From Candidatus Zipacnadia bacterium (GTDB lineage Bacteria; Armatimonadota; Zipacnadia; Zipacnadales; UBA5352), in contig JALGSU010000012.1 of the NCBI GenBank assembly GCA_029821735.1, positions 186,001-250,000 on the forward strand: 64,000 nt of DNA, read 5' to 3'. Of this stretch, positions 33,917 through 41,812 are shown in pieces; the stretch's first letter is position 1; each line of letters begins with the position of its first letter. The translations under genes and the position numbers were made by a program. Under the pieces are notes generated by a model, which was given only the letters and a program-made list of their open reading frames with translations, did not search any database and had not been told where the DNA came from.

Positions 33917-34603
33917 ATGAATCGCCGCTCAATTCTGTCGCTGGTACTCGGCGTGGTCGTCGGCCTGTGCGTGCTCGGGCTGATTGGCCTGATCGTGGGA
34001 GCACGCCTCGGGTTGCCTGTACCGGGGACGATCCGCGCTCGGCTCTCGGGAATGAGCGACGCCGACTACGAGCGCTGGGCTCGCGAGCAGTTCCTGACGC
34101 GACATCCCGAGGGAAAACCCCTCAACTGGGCCATCGCCGAGGCGGCGGAAAAGTACCGCTGCGACAAGCCGATGGGCCGTTTCGTTCTGCACGAGAATGA
34201 CTGCTCGGATTTCGTCGGCTGCGCGGTGGATCACGGGTTGGGAGCAGGCGCCCGATTCGAGCGAGACTCCGACGCCCACATGCTCTGCGGCGAGGGCGGA
34301 TCGCTGCGCCGATCGCTCTTCGTGACCCGCATGCTGCCCGACGCGGGCCCCATCCAGCCGGGCGACATCATCGGCGTGAGACACTCGCCCTGGTACGCGC
34401 CCACGGAGGACTCAATCGGTCACGTCGGGGTGGTCGGGCCTGAGGGCACGGTGCTGGATTTCGTCAAGCTCAAGAGCTGGGATGGGCCGCGTTACGGGAG
34501 CTCTGATCTTGACTGGTTCATACACAATTCGGCGCCCGCCGAGGTGCGTGTCAGCCGACTCCGACCCGAGTATCGCTACGGGATCTTGGACGTTACCCCA
34601 TGA
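33917..34603 (+). CDS. membrane-anchored NlpC/P60-like cysteine amidase or peptidase
   Basis: A 228-residue protein with an N-terminal membrane segment (residues 7-28). The rest resembles the papain-like fold used by cell-wall amidases: Cys96 in HENDCSDFVGCAVDHG and His169 in DSIGHVGVVG, with PGDIIGV between. The protein would act outside the cytoplasmic membrane, possibly on peptidoglycan. The gene follows the hydrolase by 17 bases. Its stop overlaps the stop of the convergent glycosyltransferase by 11 bases (34593-34603). It is not a clear NlpC/P60 match, so the family assignment is tentative. Confidence 0.6.
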   Translation: MNRRSILSLVLGVVVGLCVLGLIGLIVGARLGLPVPGTIRARLSGMSDADYERWAREQFLTRHPEGKPLNWAIAEAAEKYRCDKPMGRFVLHENDCSDFVGCAVDHGLGAGARFERDSDAHMLCGEGGSLRRSLFVTRMLPDAGPIQPGDIIGVRHSPWYAPTEDSIGHVGVVGPEGTVLDFVKLKSWDGPRYGSSDLDWFIHNSAPAEVRVSRLRPEYRYGILDVTP

Positions 34604-36113
34604 GCGCGTGGTAGTAGGGAATGACCCAGCCGAAGAGGCAGTACAGATTGAACGCCAACATGAGGCCGCCGACCGCGTAGGGGGATTTCGGGCGCGCCCT
34701 CGCCGGCAGCAGGCGCTCGAGCCCGAGTGCCGCCAGCAACGCGATCGAGGGCAGCGCCGGGAAGTAATACCGGCCCTGCGAGCCGCCTCCAAGCCCGATG
34801 AACATCGCGTGCCCGGTCACCGCCAGCGCCAGCAGCGCGAGGATCAGAATCAGCATCCACATCCCTCGCGTCTGGAAAAGCGAGTAAGGCTCTCGGCCTC
34901 GGACACGATCCGCAACCCCCATCGCCAGACCGATCACTGGCAGCAGCCCCAGCCCGAATATCAGCCAGTACCACCACAGCGGAAGCACCACGTTGGTCCA
35001 GCCGAATCCCGCCCAGAAATTCCGGAAGGTCATCGGCAGCGAGATCTTCAGCACTCGCGGCAGCCACTCCGGGTACATCAGATAAAAGTCCCATGGCATC
35101 TGCTTGTCCACGTTCACCGGATAGTGCAGCGGCCCGCCGTACAGCAAAGTGTTGCGGACATACCACCAGCCGCCGACGAGTGCCGCCACCCCCAGCACCA
35201 GCCCCAGGCTGCGCAGAAGTTCGCGCCACTTCAGTGCCCCGAACCAGCGGCCGAGATCGAGAATGTAAGAGCCCGTCGGCTCGGGGGTGTGGCGCTTGCC
35301 CACGGCGAGAGTCACCGCCAGCAGCGCCACAGGCAGGGCCACATTCGCCGAGTCCTTGGTGAGCATCCCCAGCCCCAGCATCAGCCCCAGTAGCGCGAGG
35401 CGTCCCGGCGCAGGACCGTCTTGCAGGATCAGCAGGATAAGCAGTGTCGCCCCGCCCAGAACCACGACTGTGGGCGGATCGTTGCCCACCGCCGATGAGA
35501 TATGGATGTACATTGGTTGCAGAGCGATGCCGGCGGCGCCCATCGCGGCCAGCCACGGGCGCGTGGGGAAGAGCAGGAAGAGGATTCGGTAGGCCAGAAA
35601 CACGCCCAGCGCCCCGAGCAGAATCGTGAACCAGCGCACTGCCCGCCAGCCCGCGAGTTCGGCCTCGCTCAGGTTCCGCGCCCAGGCCATTGCGCCCAGT
35701 GAGAGCGCGAATTGCTCCTCGGGAACCAGCGAACTGCGGGGAAAGCGGGCGAGCAACTCGCGGGCCTCGGGGAGGGGTGCCCTGGGCTCGCGTGGCGCCG
35801 CGCTGGCGGCGCTCATGGCCAGCTTGCACACCGCCGCGGAAAGCGTGTAGTATAGTGGCGCCTGGTAGCTCTCATAGCCGACTTCATCGACGCCGAAGCG
35901 CGGCAGCCGGCCCTCGTGGGCGAGGAACAGCACGTACTCGAAATGCGCGTGCTCGTCCGGGGCCTGGCTCGGCGGCAGGTAGTGCGTGTACGCCGCCGAA
36001 AGCGCCAGATACAGGCCGATGACTATCGGCAGGAAGACGCGCGTCCACCCGCTGGAACGCCAGTCGGGTCCGCGAACGTTATCGGCTGTGGCGGTCTCGC
36101 GCTCGGTTTCCAT
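34593..36113 (-). CDS. multipass membrane glycosyltransferase, DUF2142/PMT-like
   Basis: A 506-residue polytopic protein. The first loop reads PSQAPDEHAHFEYVLFLAHEGRLPRFG, with the conserved acidic D-E-H region that binds a lipid-linked sugar in the GT-C fold. Later come GNDPPTVVVLGGAT and ten or more hydrophobic helices. This matches DUF2142 and dolichyl-phosphate-mannose-type transferases that glycosylate proteins or lipids on the outer face. The start is not certain: ATG 36113 keeps a short cytoplasmic tail and no strong ribosome-binding site is seen. It faces the rfb/lpt cluster across a 102-base gap, which fits a role in envelope polysaccharides. Confidence 0.7.
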   Translation of the reverse strand: METERETATADNVRGPDWRSSGWTRVFLPIVIGLYLALSAAYTHYLPPSQAPDEHAHFEYVLFLAHEGRLPRFGVDEVGYESYQAPLYYTLSAAVCKLAMSAASAAPREPRAPLPEARELLARFPRSSLVPEEQFALSLGAMAWARNLSEAELAGWRAVRWFTILLGALGVFLAYRILFLLFPTRPWLAAMGAAGIALQPMYIHISSAVGNDPPTVVVLGGATLLILLILQDGPAPGRLALLGLMLGLGMLTKDSANVALPVALLAVTLAVGKRHTPEPTGSYILDLGRWFGALKWRELLRSLGLVLGVAALVGGWWYVRNTLLYGGPLHYPVNVDKQMPWDFYLMYPEWLPRVLKISLPMTFRNFWAGFGWTNVVLPLWWYWLIFGLGLLPVIGLAMGVADRVRGREPYSLFQTRGMWMLILILALLALAVTGHAMFIGLGGGSQGRYYFPALPSIALLAALGLERLLPARARPKSPYAVGGLMLAFNLYCLFGWVIPYYHALMG

Positions 36114-36215
36114 GGCCGCAGAGTACTGTAGCGGGGTCGAAAGCAAACGTCAAGTGCGGGCCGCTGACCCATTGGCCCGATAGGCACACAACGGCGGAAG
36201 ATCTGGAGCAAACGC

Positions 36216-37001
36216 ATGAAGGTAGTCCTGCTCGTAGGCGGCAAGGGCATTCGGTTGGCGGGAGAGGACGGCGTGCTCCCCAAAGCCCTCTTCAGCATCG
36301 GCGGACAGCCGATCGTCCAGCACATCATGAGGTCGTTCGCGGCCCACGAACTGCGCGAGTTCGTGCTCTGCCTGGGCTATCGCGGCGACCAGATCATCAA
36401 CCACTTCCTGCACTACGCCCCGTTTGTCGACAGCGATCTGTCGGTGGAACTCGGTGGCGCCGGCGAGTTGCCGCGCGTGGCCCGGCTCGACCATGCTCGG
36501 CCAGCGTGGCAGATCACCCTCGCCCACACCGGCGAGGAATCCGCGACCGGCGAGCGGCTGCGGCGCGTGCGGGATTATTTGCGTGACGACGAGCAGTTCA
36601 TAGTGACTTACGGAGACGGGCTGGCAGACCTCGATGTGAATGAGTTGCTGGCTTTCCACTCGGCCCACAGACGCGCGGGTACGGTGACCGTCGTCAGGGC
36701 ACAGTCGCAGTTCGGGCACGTCAGCTTCGATGAGGGCGGGACTGTGGCTCGCCTCGACGAGAAGCCGCCCCTGCCGGGCTGGATCAACGGCGGGTTCTTC
36801 GTTTTCGATCACCGGCTCTTCGACTACTTGCAGCCGGGCGACAGTCTCGAGATCGACTGCCTCCCGAGGCTGGTCGCTGACGGGCAGCTCGTGGCCCGGC
36901 GCCACGAGGGCTTCTGGGCGTGCATGGACACCTACAAGGACGGCGTCACACTCAGCGAAATGTGGGAGCGCGGCGAGGCGCCGTGGCCAACCAGCGACTG
37001 A
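36216..37001 (+). CDS. rfbF: glucose-1-phosphate cytidylyltransferase (RfbF-like)
   Basis: A 261-residue nucleotidyltransferase that would make CDP-glucose from CTP and glucose-1-phosphate. The fold signature opens MKVVLLVGGKGIRLAGEDG, continues with PKALFSIGGQPIVQHIM, and has the catalytic FIVTYGDGLADLD. The RfbF hallmark KPPLPGWINGGFFVFDHRLFDYL identifies the cytidylyl branch rather than glucose-1-phosphate thymidylyltransferase. GGAG is seven bases before ATG 36216. The CDP-glucose 4,6-dehydratase gene follows 41 bases later, so both may supply CDP-deoxysugars for a surface glycan. Confidence 0.85.
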   Translation: MKVVLLVGGKGIRLAGEDGVLPKALFSIGGQPIVQHIMRSFAAHELREFVLCLGYRGDQIINHFLHYAPFVDSDLSVELGGAGELPRVARLDHARPAWQITLAHTGEESATGERLRRVRDYLRDDEQFIVTYGDGLADLDVNELLAFHSAHRRAGTVTVVRAQSQFGHVSFDEGGTVARLDEKPPLPGWINGGFFVFDHRLFDYLQPGDSLEIDCLPRLVADGQLVARRHEGFWACMDTYKDGVTLSEMWERGEAPWPTSD

Positions 37002-37042
37002 ACCGCAGCAATTCACGCAGTCTCGGGCGAAAGGATCAGCAG

Positions 37043-38041
37043 ATGGCGAAGCTCGAAGGCATGAAAGTCCTGGTGACTGGTGCACACGGGTTCGTATCCG
37101 GGCACCTCATCGAAGCACTGGCGAACTCAGGCGCCGACGTCGTCGGGCTTGACCTGTGGTTGCATCGGCAGTCATACCTGAGCATGTCTGGGACGCTGGC
37201 CAGGATGGCGATGTGTGAGGGCGATATCTCCGACCCGGGCCAGATGGAAGATATCTTCTACCAGCACAAGCCTGACGTTCTGCTGCACCTCGCGGCACAG
37301 GCAGATGTCACCCGTGCCATGCGCAACCCCCTGGGCACCTTCGAGGCCAATGTGCGCGGCACTTACGTCTTGCTGGAGTGCTGCCGCAGGCAGGCCGAGG
37401 AATCGGGCACGCCGGTTGCCGTTGTGGTGGCCAGCTCCGACAAAGCATACGGGCAGACCGCCCACCTGCCATACCGTGAGGACGATGTGCTGCGCGGGGA
37501 GTTCCCCTACGACGTCTCCAAAGCGTGTGCGGACATGATAGCTCGCGGCTATCACGCGGCCTTCGGCTTGCCGACCGCCGTGACCCGCTGCGCTAACATC
37601 TATGGGCCAGGCGATCTGAACCTCAATCGTATCATCCCGGGCACTCTGCGCTCGCTGCTTGCTGGCGAGAGACCCGTCATTCGCTCGGACGGCAAGCCGC
37701 TGCGCGACTACATGTATGTGGCCGACACAGTGGCTGCCTACCTGACGCTCACCGAGGCGCTGCTGGATCAGAAGGGACAGGTCGCCGGCAGGGCCTACAA
37801 CTTCGGAACCGGCGATCCGGTCAGTGTGCTGGGCATCTTCGAGGAGATGGTGCAGATCGCTGGGCGGCCGGACTTGGAGCCAGAGGTTCTGGGCGAGGCC
37901 AGCGGCGAGTTGAGCGATCAGTTCATCTCCGCGGCCCTCGCCACACGCGAACTGGGATGGTCACCACAGGTGTCGCGGGACGAAGGTCTGCGGCGGACGT
38001 TTGAGTGGTACCGGGAGAACATCGACTCGATCGAGGTCTGA
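37043..38041 (+). CDS. rfbG: CDP-glucose 4,6-dehydratase-like NAD-dependent epimerase/dehydratase (RfbG-like)
   Basis: A 332-residue short-chain dehydrogenase. The Rossmann motif is VLVTGAHGFVSGHLIEAL (G-x-x-G-x-x-G) and the catalytic set includes VVASSDKAYG and FPYDVSKACADM (Y-x-x-x-K). The sequence PYREDDVLRGEFPYDVSKA is close to that of CDP-glucose 4,6-dehydratases. Together with rfbF it would produce CDP-4-keto-6-deoxyglucose. No downstream dehydratase (RfbH) is present, so the final sugar is unknown. A start at ATG 37043 after AAAGGA is adopted. Confidence 0.8.
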   Translation: MAKLEGMKVLVTGAHGFVSGHLIEALANSGADVVGLDLWLHRQSYLSMSGTLARMAMCEGDISDPGQMEDIFYQHKPDVLLHLAAQADVTRAMRNPLGTFEANVRGTYVLLECCRRQAEESGTPVAVVVASSDKAYGQTAHLPYREDDVLRGEFPYDVSKACADMIARGYHAAFGLPTAVTRCANIYGPGDLNLNRIIPGTLRSLLAGERPVIRSDGKPLRDYMYVADTVAAYLTLTEALLDQKGQVAGRAYNFGTGDPVSVLGIFEEMVQIAGRPDLEPEVLGEASGELSDQFISAALATRELGWSPQVSRDEGLRRTFEWYRENIDSIEV

Positions 38042-38064
38042 GACCACAGGTGCGGAGCCATCAT

Positions 38065-38784
38065 ATGAAGCTGTCCGTTATCATGCCGGTCTACAACGAG
38101 CGGGAGACGATCGAGGAGATCGTCGACCAGGTGCGCGCCGTGCCGGTGGACAAGGAACTCATCATCGTCGACAACTGCTCGACCGACGGCACGCGCGAAT
38201 TGATCGGCGAAATGTCTTTCCCCGAGTTGCGGATAATCCTTCAGGAACGGAACCGGATGAAGGGCAATTCGGTCAAAAAGGGTATAGCCGCTGCGCAGGG
38301 CGAGTACACAATCATCCAGGACGCTGATCTGGAATATGATCCGCGAGACTACGAGCGCCTGCTCGACGCGGTGGCCGCTGATTACGTGCTCGCCGCGCTG
38401 GGGTCGAGGGTCCTCGGGATGGCTGAGCGCGGTCAGAGCATGCCGATGTCATCGTTCACGCTGGGGCGCGATCTGTTGAACGACTACTTCCGGGTGCTCT
38501 ACGATGCGCCGCTTACTGACATCGCGACCTGCTACAAGCTCGCGCCAACCGAGGTGTTCCAGTCGCTGGGGCTCAAGTCCAACGGCTTCGACCTGGACTT
38601 CGAGATTTCGGGCAAGTTCGCGCTCGCCGCTCGCGCGCGCGGCATGACGGTGGCCGACGTGCCGATTCGCTATTATCCGCGCACGACCGAGCAGGGCAAG
38701 AAGATCCGATGGACCGACGGGGTGACCTCGCTGGTGGCGATCACCAGGTACCGGTTCCCCGACAGCCCGGTCGGGAGCGACTAG
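38065..38784 (+). CDS. family 2 glycosyltransferase
   Basis: A 239-residue GT2 enzyme. It opens LSVIMPVYNERETIEEIV, has ELIIVDNCSTDGTRELI, and the D-x-D-like IIQDADLEYDPRDYERLL. This matches polyprenol-phosphate or undecaprenyl-linked sugar transferases such as dolichol-phosphate-mannose-type enzymes. There is no C-terminal membrane anchor. The stop (38784) is immediately followed by the lptC ATG, so the two are tightly linked. It would feed sugars to the surface glycan made by the rfb genes, or to the glycosyltransferase at 34593. Confidence 0.8.
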   Translation: MKLSVIMPVYNERETIEEIVDQVRAVPVDKELIIVDNCSTDGTRELIGEMSFPELRIILQERNRMKGNSVKKGIAAAQGEYTIIQDADLEYDPRDYERLLDAVAADYVLAALGSRVLGMAERGQSMPMSSFTLGRDLLNDYFRVLYDAPLTDIATCYKLAPTEVFQSLGLKSNGFDLDFEISGKFALAARARGMTVADVPIRYYPRTTEQGKKIRWTDGVTSLVAITRYRFPDSPVGSD

Positions 38785-39363
38785 ATGAGGAAGACGCTGG
38801 GGCTGGCGACGCTGGTAGCAGCGATCGTCGGGGTCATTGCGGTGGTATGGTGGGTGTCGCGTCAGCCGACTGCGCCCATTGAGCCCGACATAGGGGAGAA
38901 CGGCCCCGGCGAGATTGCCGAGCCGGCGGAGGACAATGGGCCGGTCGAAGTGAGCGGCGGAGAGATCGTCCGGCGCGATGAGGGCGGCGAAGTGATCTGG
39001 CGGGCGACCTTCGGCGGCACCATCACCGTGGATGAGCAGGAGCGCACCCTCAAGCACACCGATGTGCTTTGGGAACTCCAGCGCGGCGGAATCAAAGACC
39101 TGAGCATCAAGGCACCGGTCATGGAGGCCGACTACGATTCTCGGATGCTGACCTTCTCCGAGGGCGTCGACATTCAAGCCGACGACGGCCAGGCACGGTT
39201 CGTGGTCGACGAGGTCCGCTACGAGTTCGACACCGAGAAGCTCATCAGCGACGGCCAAGTGGCCTTCATGTACGGGGGCTTCACCTTGCGCGGATCGAGA
39301 CTGGTCATCGACAACCGGGCGCAGAAGGTGCGAGTGAGCGACGCGGCATTGAGTTTTGAGTAG
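38785..39363 (+). CDS. lptC: LptC-like lipopolysaccharide export protein
   Basis: A 192-residue protein with an N-terminal membrane anchor (LATLVAAIVGVIAVVWWVS) and a periplasmic beta-jelly roll. Strands such as TLKHTDVLWELQRGGIKDLSI and MEADYDSRMLTFSEGVDIQADDGQA follow the LptC/LptA pattern. In diderms LptC sits on the inner membrane and passes LPS from LptBFG to LptA. The start codon directly follows the GT2 stop. Identification rests mainly on gene order and fold, since LptC is weakly conserved. Confidence 0.75.
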   Translation: MRKTLGLATLVAAIVGVIAVVWWVSRQPTAPIEPDIGENGPGEIAEPAEDNGPVEVSGGEIVRRDEGGEVIWRATFGGTITVDEQERTLKHTDVLWELQRGGIKDLSIKAPVMEADYDSRMLTFSEGVDIQADDGQARFVVDEVRYEFDTEKLISDGQVAFMYGGFTLRGSRLVIDNRAQKVRVSDAALSFE

Positions 39364-39401
39364 CGCCGAACGCGAACAGTATGAAAGAGGCGGCAGGCAG
39401 C

Positions 39402-39944
39402 ATGAGAAAGCTAACAGCGGCGATCGTCATTCTCGCAGTGGCGACCGTGATCACCGTCGCGGTGGCGCAGCAGACGAAGCGTACCGAGACCGGGACCGTG
39501 ACCGCCGAACTGATCGAGTACGATTTCGCCAACAACGATCTGACCGCCACCGGGAACGTGTCGGTGAACATCGAGGGCCGGCACGTTGCGAAGCTGCGCT
39601 CCCCGATGCTTTCCGTCGACATGAACGACAAGATGAATCGGATCCTGAAACTGGTCGCCGGTGGTCCGGTGAACTTTGACGTGCTTACGGCGCCGGATGT
39701 CAACGGTCTGCGCCGGAAGATCGTGGCGTCATGCTCATCGCGCGCAACCTACGACGCGGGCTCTGAGATGGTGACCATGAGCGGGAACGCGGAGGCGGAC
39801 GTGAGCACGCTGCCGGAGGGCAACATGGAGGCGGCGCATTTCACCGGCGAGAGCATTACGGTCAATCTGCGCACAAGCATGCTGTCGGTCAAGCAGGCTG
39901 AGATCAGCGTGACCACCGAAGTCACGGTCGATGAGGGCGAGTAG
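39402..39944 (+). CDS. lptA: LptA/OstA-like periplasmic LPS transport protein
   Basis: A 180-residue secreted protein with a signal peptide (VILAVATVITVAVAQQ). The mature part has the OstA-type beta strands: TGTVTAELIEYDFANNDLTATGNVSV, then MVTMSGNAEADV. LptA bridges the periplasm between LptC and the outer membrane. ATG 39402 is adopted over ATG 39381 because it puts the signal peptide at the N-terminus. The gene sits between lptC and lptB with no intervening gene, typical of lpt operons. Confidence 0.75.
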   Translation: MRKLTAAIVILAVATVITVAVAQQTKRTETGTVTAELIEYDFANNDLTATGNVSVNIEGRHVAKLRSPMLSVDMNDKMNRILKLVAGGPVNFDVLTAPDVNGLRRKIVASCSSRATYDAGSEMVTMSGNAEADVSTLPEGNMEAAHFTGESITVNLRTSMLSVKQAEISVTTEVTVDEGE

Positions 39945-39947
39945 CCG

Positions 39948-40667
39948 ATGGCGCTGATAGCCGAAGGGCTGGTCAAGTCATACGCCGGGCGCCGAGTGGT
40001 TGACGGCGTGAGCTTCAGCGTGCAACGGGGCGAGATCGTCGGCCTGCTCGGGCCCAATGGTGCGGGGAAGACCACCACCTTCTACATGGCCCTCGGGCTC
40101 GTGCGCTCGGAGGAGGGCAAGGTGCTCCTCGATGACGAGGACCTCGCGCCCTTCCCGATGCACGTGCGCTGCCGCAGGGGCATGGGATATCTGGCGCAGG
40201 AGCCGTCGGTCTTCCGGCGGCTGACGGTGCGTGAGAACCTGCTGCTGATCCTGGAGATGCAGGACCTCGACCGCGCCGCACAGCAAGCGCGCGCCGACGA
40301 ACTCATCGAACGCCTCGGCCTGACCCAGCGCTCTGATCAGCGCGGTGCGGCGCTTTCGGGCGGCGAGCGGCGGCGGGTGGAGATCGGGCGGGCCCTGTGT
40401 ACGAACCCCTCGTTCATCCTGCTCGACGAGCCCTTCACCGGGGTCGATCCGATCGCCATTGACGATATCAAAAGCATCGTCGCCGACCTGCAATCCGAGC
40501 AGATCGGGATCCTCATTACGGACCACAATGTGCGCGAGACGCTGGACATCACCGACCGCGCCTACATCATCTCCGAGGGCGTGATCCGCACACAGGGGTT
40601 GTCCGCTGAGTTACCCGACGACCCCATCGCCCGCCAGTACTACCTGGGTGACAAGTTCCGGATGTAA
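39948..40667 (+). CDS. lptB: LptB, ATPase of the LPS export ABC transporter
   Basis: A 239-residue ABC ATPase. Walker A is GPNGAGKTTTF, the signature motif is LSGGERRRVEIGRAL and Walker B is SFILLDEPFTGVDP, with the switch His in ITDHNVRETL. The DEPFTGVDPIAIDDI and TDHNVRETL stretches are characteristic of LptB. It powers extraction of LPS from the inner membrane together with LptF and LptG. It starts three bases after lptA and is followed by the permease gene. Confidence 0.95.
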   Translation: MALIAEGLVKSYAGRRVVDGVSFSVQRGEIVGLLGPNGAGKTTTFYMALGLVRSEEGKVLLDDEDLAPFPMHVRCRRGMGYLAQEPSVFRRLTVRENLLLILEMQDLDRAAQQARADELIERLGLTQRSDQRGAALSGGERRRVEIGRALCTNPSFILLDEPFTGVDPIAIDDIKSIVADLQSEQIGILITDHNVRETLDITDRAYIISEGVIRTQGLSAELPDDPIARQYYLGDKFRM

Positions 40668-40696
40668 CGCGCGCCGCGTCCATAGTGAGGAGCAGT

Positions 40697-41782
40697 ATGT
40701 CGCGTCTGGATCGCTACCTGCTAACTGAACTCGTCCCCCCGTTCCTGTTCGGCGTGGGTGCGTTCCTGGCGATACTGCTGGGTGTCAACGCGCTGTACGA
40801 GATGCTCAAGCTGATCTTCCGCATGGGCTTCCCCGTCTCGTCGGCGCTGATGATCTTCGTGCTGAAGCTGCCCGGCAGCATTACGCTGACCCTGCCTATG
40901 GCGATGATGTTCGGCAGCCTGATGTCGATGTCCCGACTCAGCGGCGATGGCGAACTGGTGGCGCTGCGGGCCGGTGGCGCGGGGATGGCGCGCATCGGCA
41001 CGCCAGTGATACTGGTCGGGCTGCTGGTGTCGGTGTCGGCGCTGGCCATCAACGAGTTGATCGTTCCGCCCTTCGAGGATCAGGCTTACACGATCTCCCG
41101 TCAGGCGTACCAGACCGCGGCCTCCGAGGGTGATCTGGCGTTTGAGGTCCGGGACGCGGACGGGAAGATGGAGCGCTGGCTCTACGGCAAGACGTTCGAC
41201 GCGGCCACCATGACCGTTACTGACGCGCTGATCGTGGACTTCACCCGCGGCGAGACGCCCGTGGTCTACCGGGCCGGCAGTGTGAGTTGGCAGGGGGATA
41301 GCTGGGTACTGGAGAAGGGTGACTACACGCAATGGGACCGGGGCCGGTCGATCCAGATGGTGGTGGAGAAGACGACGGTGCCCGTCGGGGGCACGCCCGA
41401 TGAACTGGATCGGGTCACCAAGAAGCCGGCGGAGATGAGTCTGGGCGAGTTGGCGCAAAGCGCTGCCGAGGCGATGGAGCGTGGCAACCAGACGCGAGCG
41501 GGGCGGCTGCTTCAGCACAAGCAGATGCGCCTGGCACTGCCGTGGAGTTCGCTGGGCTTCGCGCTATTGGGGCTGCCGCTTGGGATCCGGCGCACGCGGT
41601 CGAGCCGAGGCATCGGGATGGGCCTGTCGCTGGTTGTGATCTTCGTGTACTACGCGATCACCCACACTCTGGGCATCGTCGGCGAGCGGGGCATGGCGCA
41701 CCATGCGATCATTGCCTGGACGCCGAACATACTGCTCTATCTGGCCGGGATCGGCCTGATGTTGCGCAGCTCCAACTCGTAA
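40697..41782 (+). CDS. LptF/LptG-family LPS permease
   Basis: A 361-residue protein with six membrane segments and a central periplasmic domain, as in YjgP/YjgQ proteins. The opening MSRLDRYLLTELVPPFLFGVGAF and GFPVSSALMIFVLKLPGSITLTLPMAMMFG match the family, and the C-terminal half has ALPWSSLGFALLGLPLGI. LptF and LptG are usually two genes; only one is in this cluster, so it may act as a homodimer or pair with a copy elsewhere. GAGGAGCAGT precedes ATG 40697. Confidence 0.85.
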   Translation: MSRLDRYLLTELVPPFLFGVGAFLAILLGVNALYEMLKLIFRMGFPVSSALMIFVLKLPGSITLTLPMAMMFGSLMSMSRLSGDGELVALRAGGAGMARIGTPVILVGLLVSVSALAINELIVPPFEDQAYTISRQAYQTAASEGDLAFEVRDADGKMERWLYGKTFDAATMTVTDALIVDFTRGETPVVYRAGSVSWQGDSWVLEKGDYTQWDRGRSIQMVVEKTTVPVGGTPDELDRVTKKPAEMSLGELAQSAAEAMERGNQTRAGRLLQHKQMRLALPWSSLGFALLGLPLGIRRTRSSRGIGMGLSLVVIFVYYAITHTLGIVGERGMAHHAIIAWTPNILLYLAGIGLMLRSSNS

Positions 41783-41812
41783 GAGACGGTTGCAGCGCGA
41801 GATGAGTCAGCC

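Noticed and set aside
36150..37085. 311-codon minus-strand frame
   Set aside because: Complement of rfbF, a well-recognised family, so it is a shadow.
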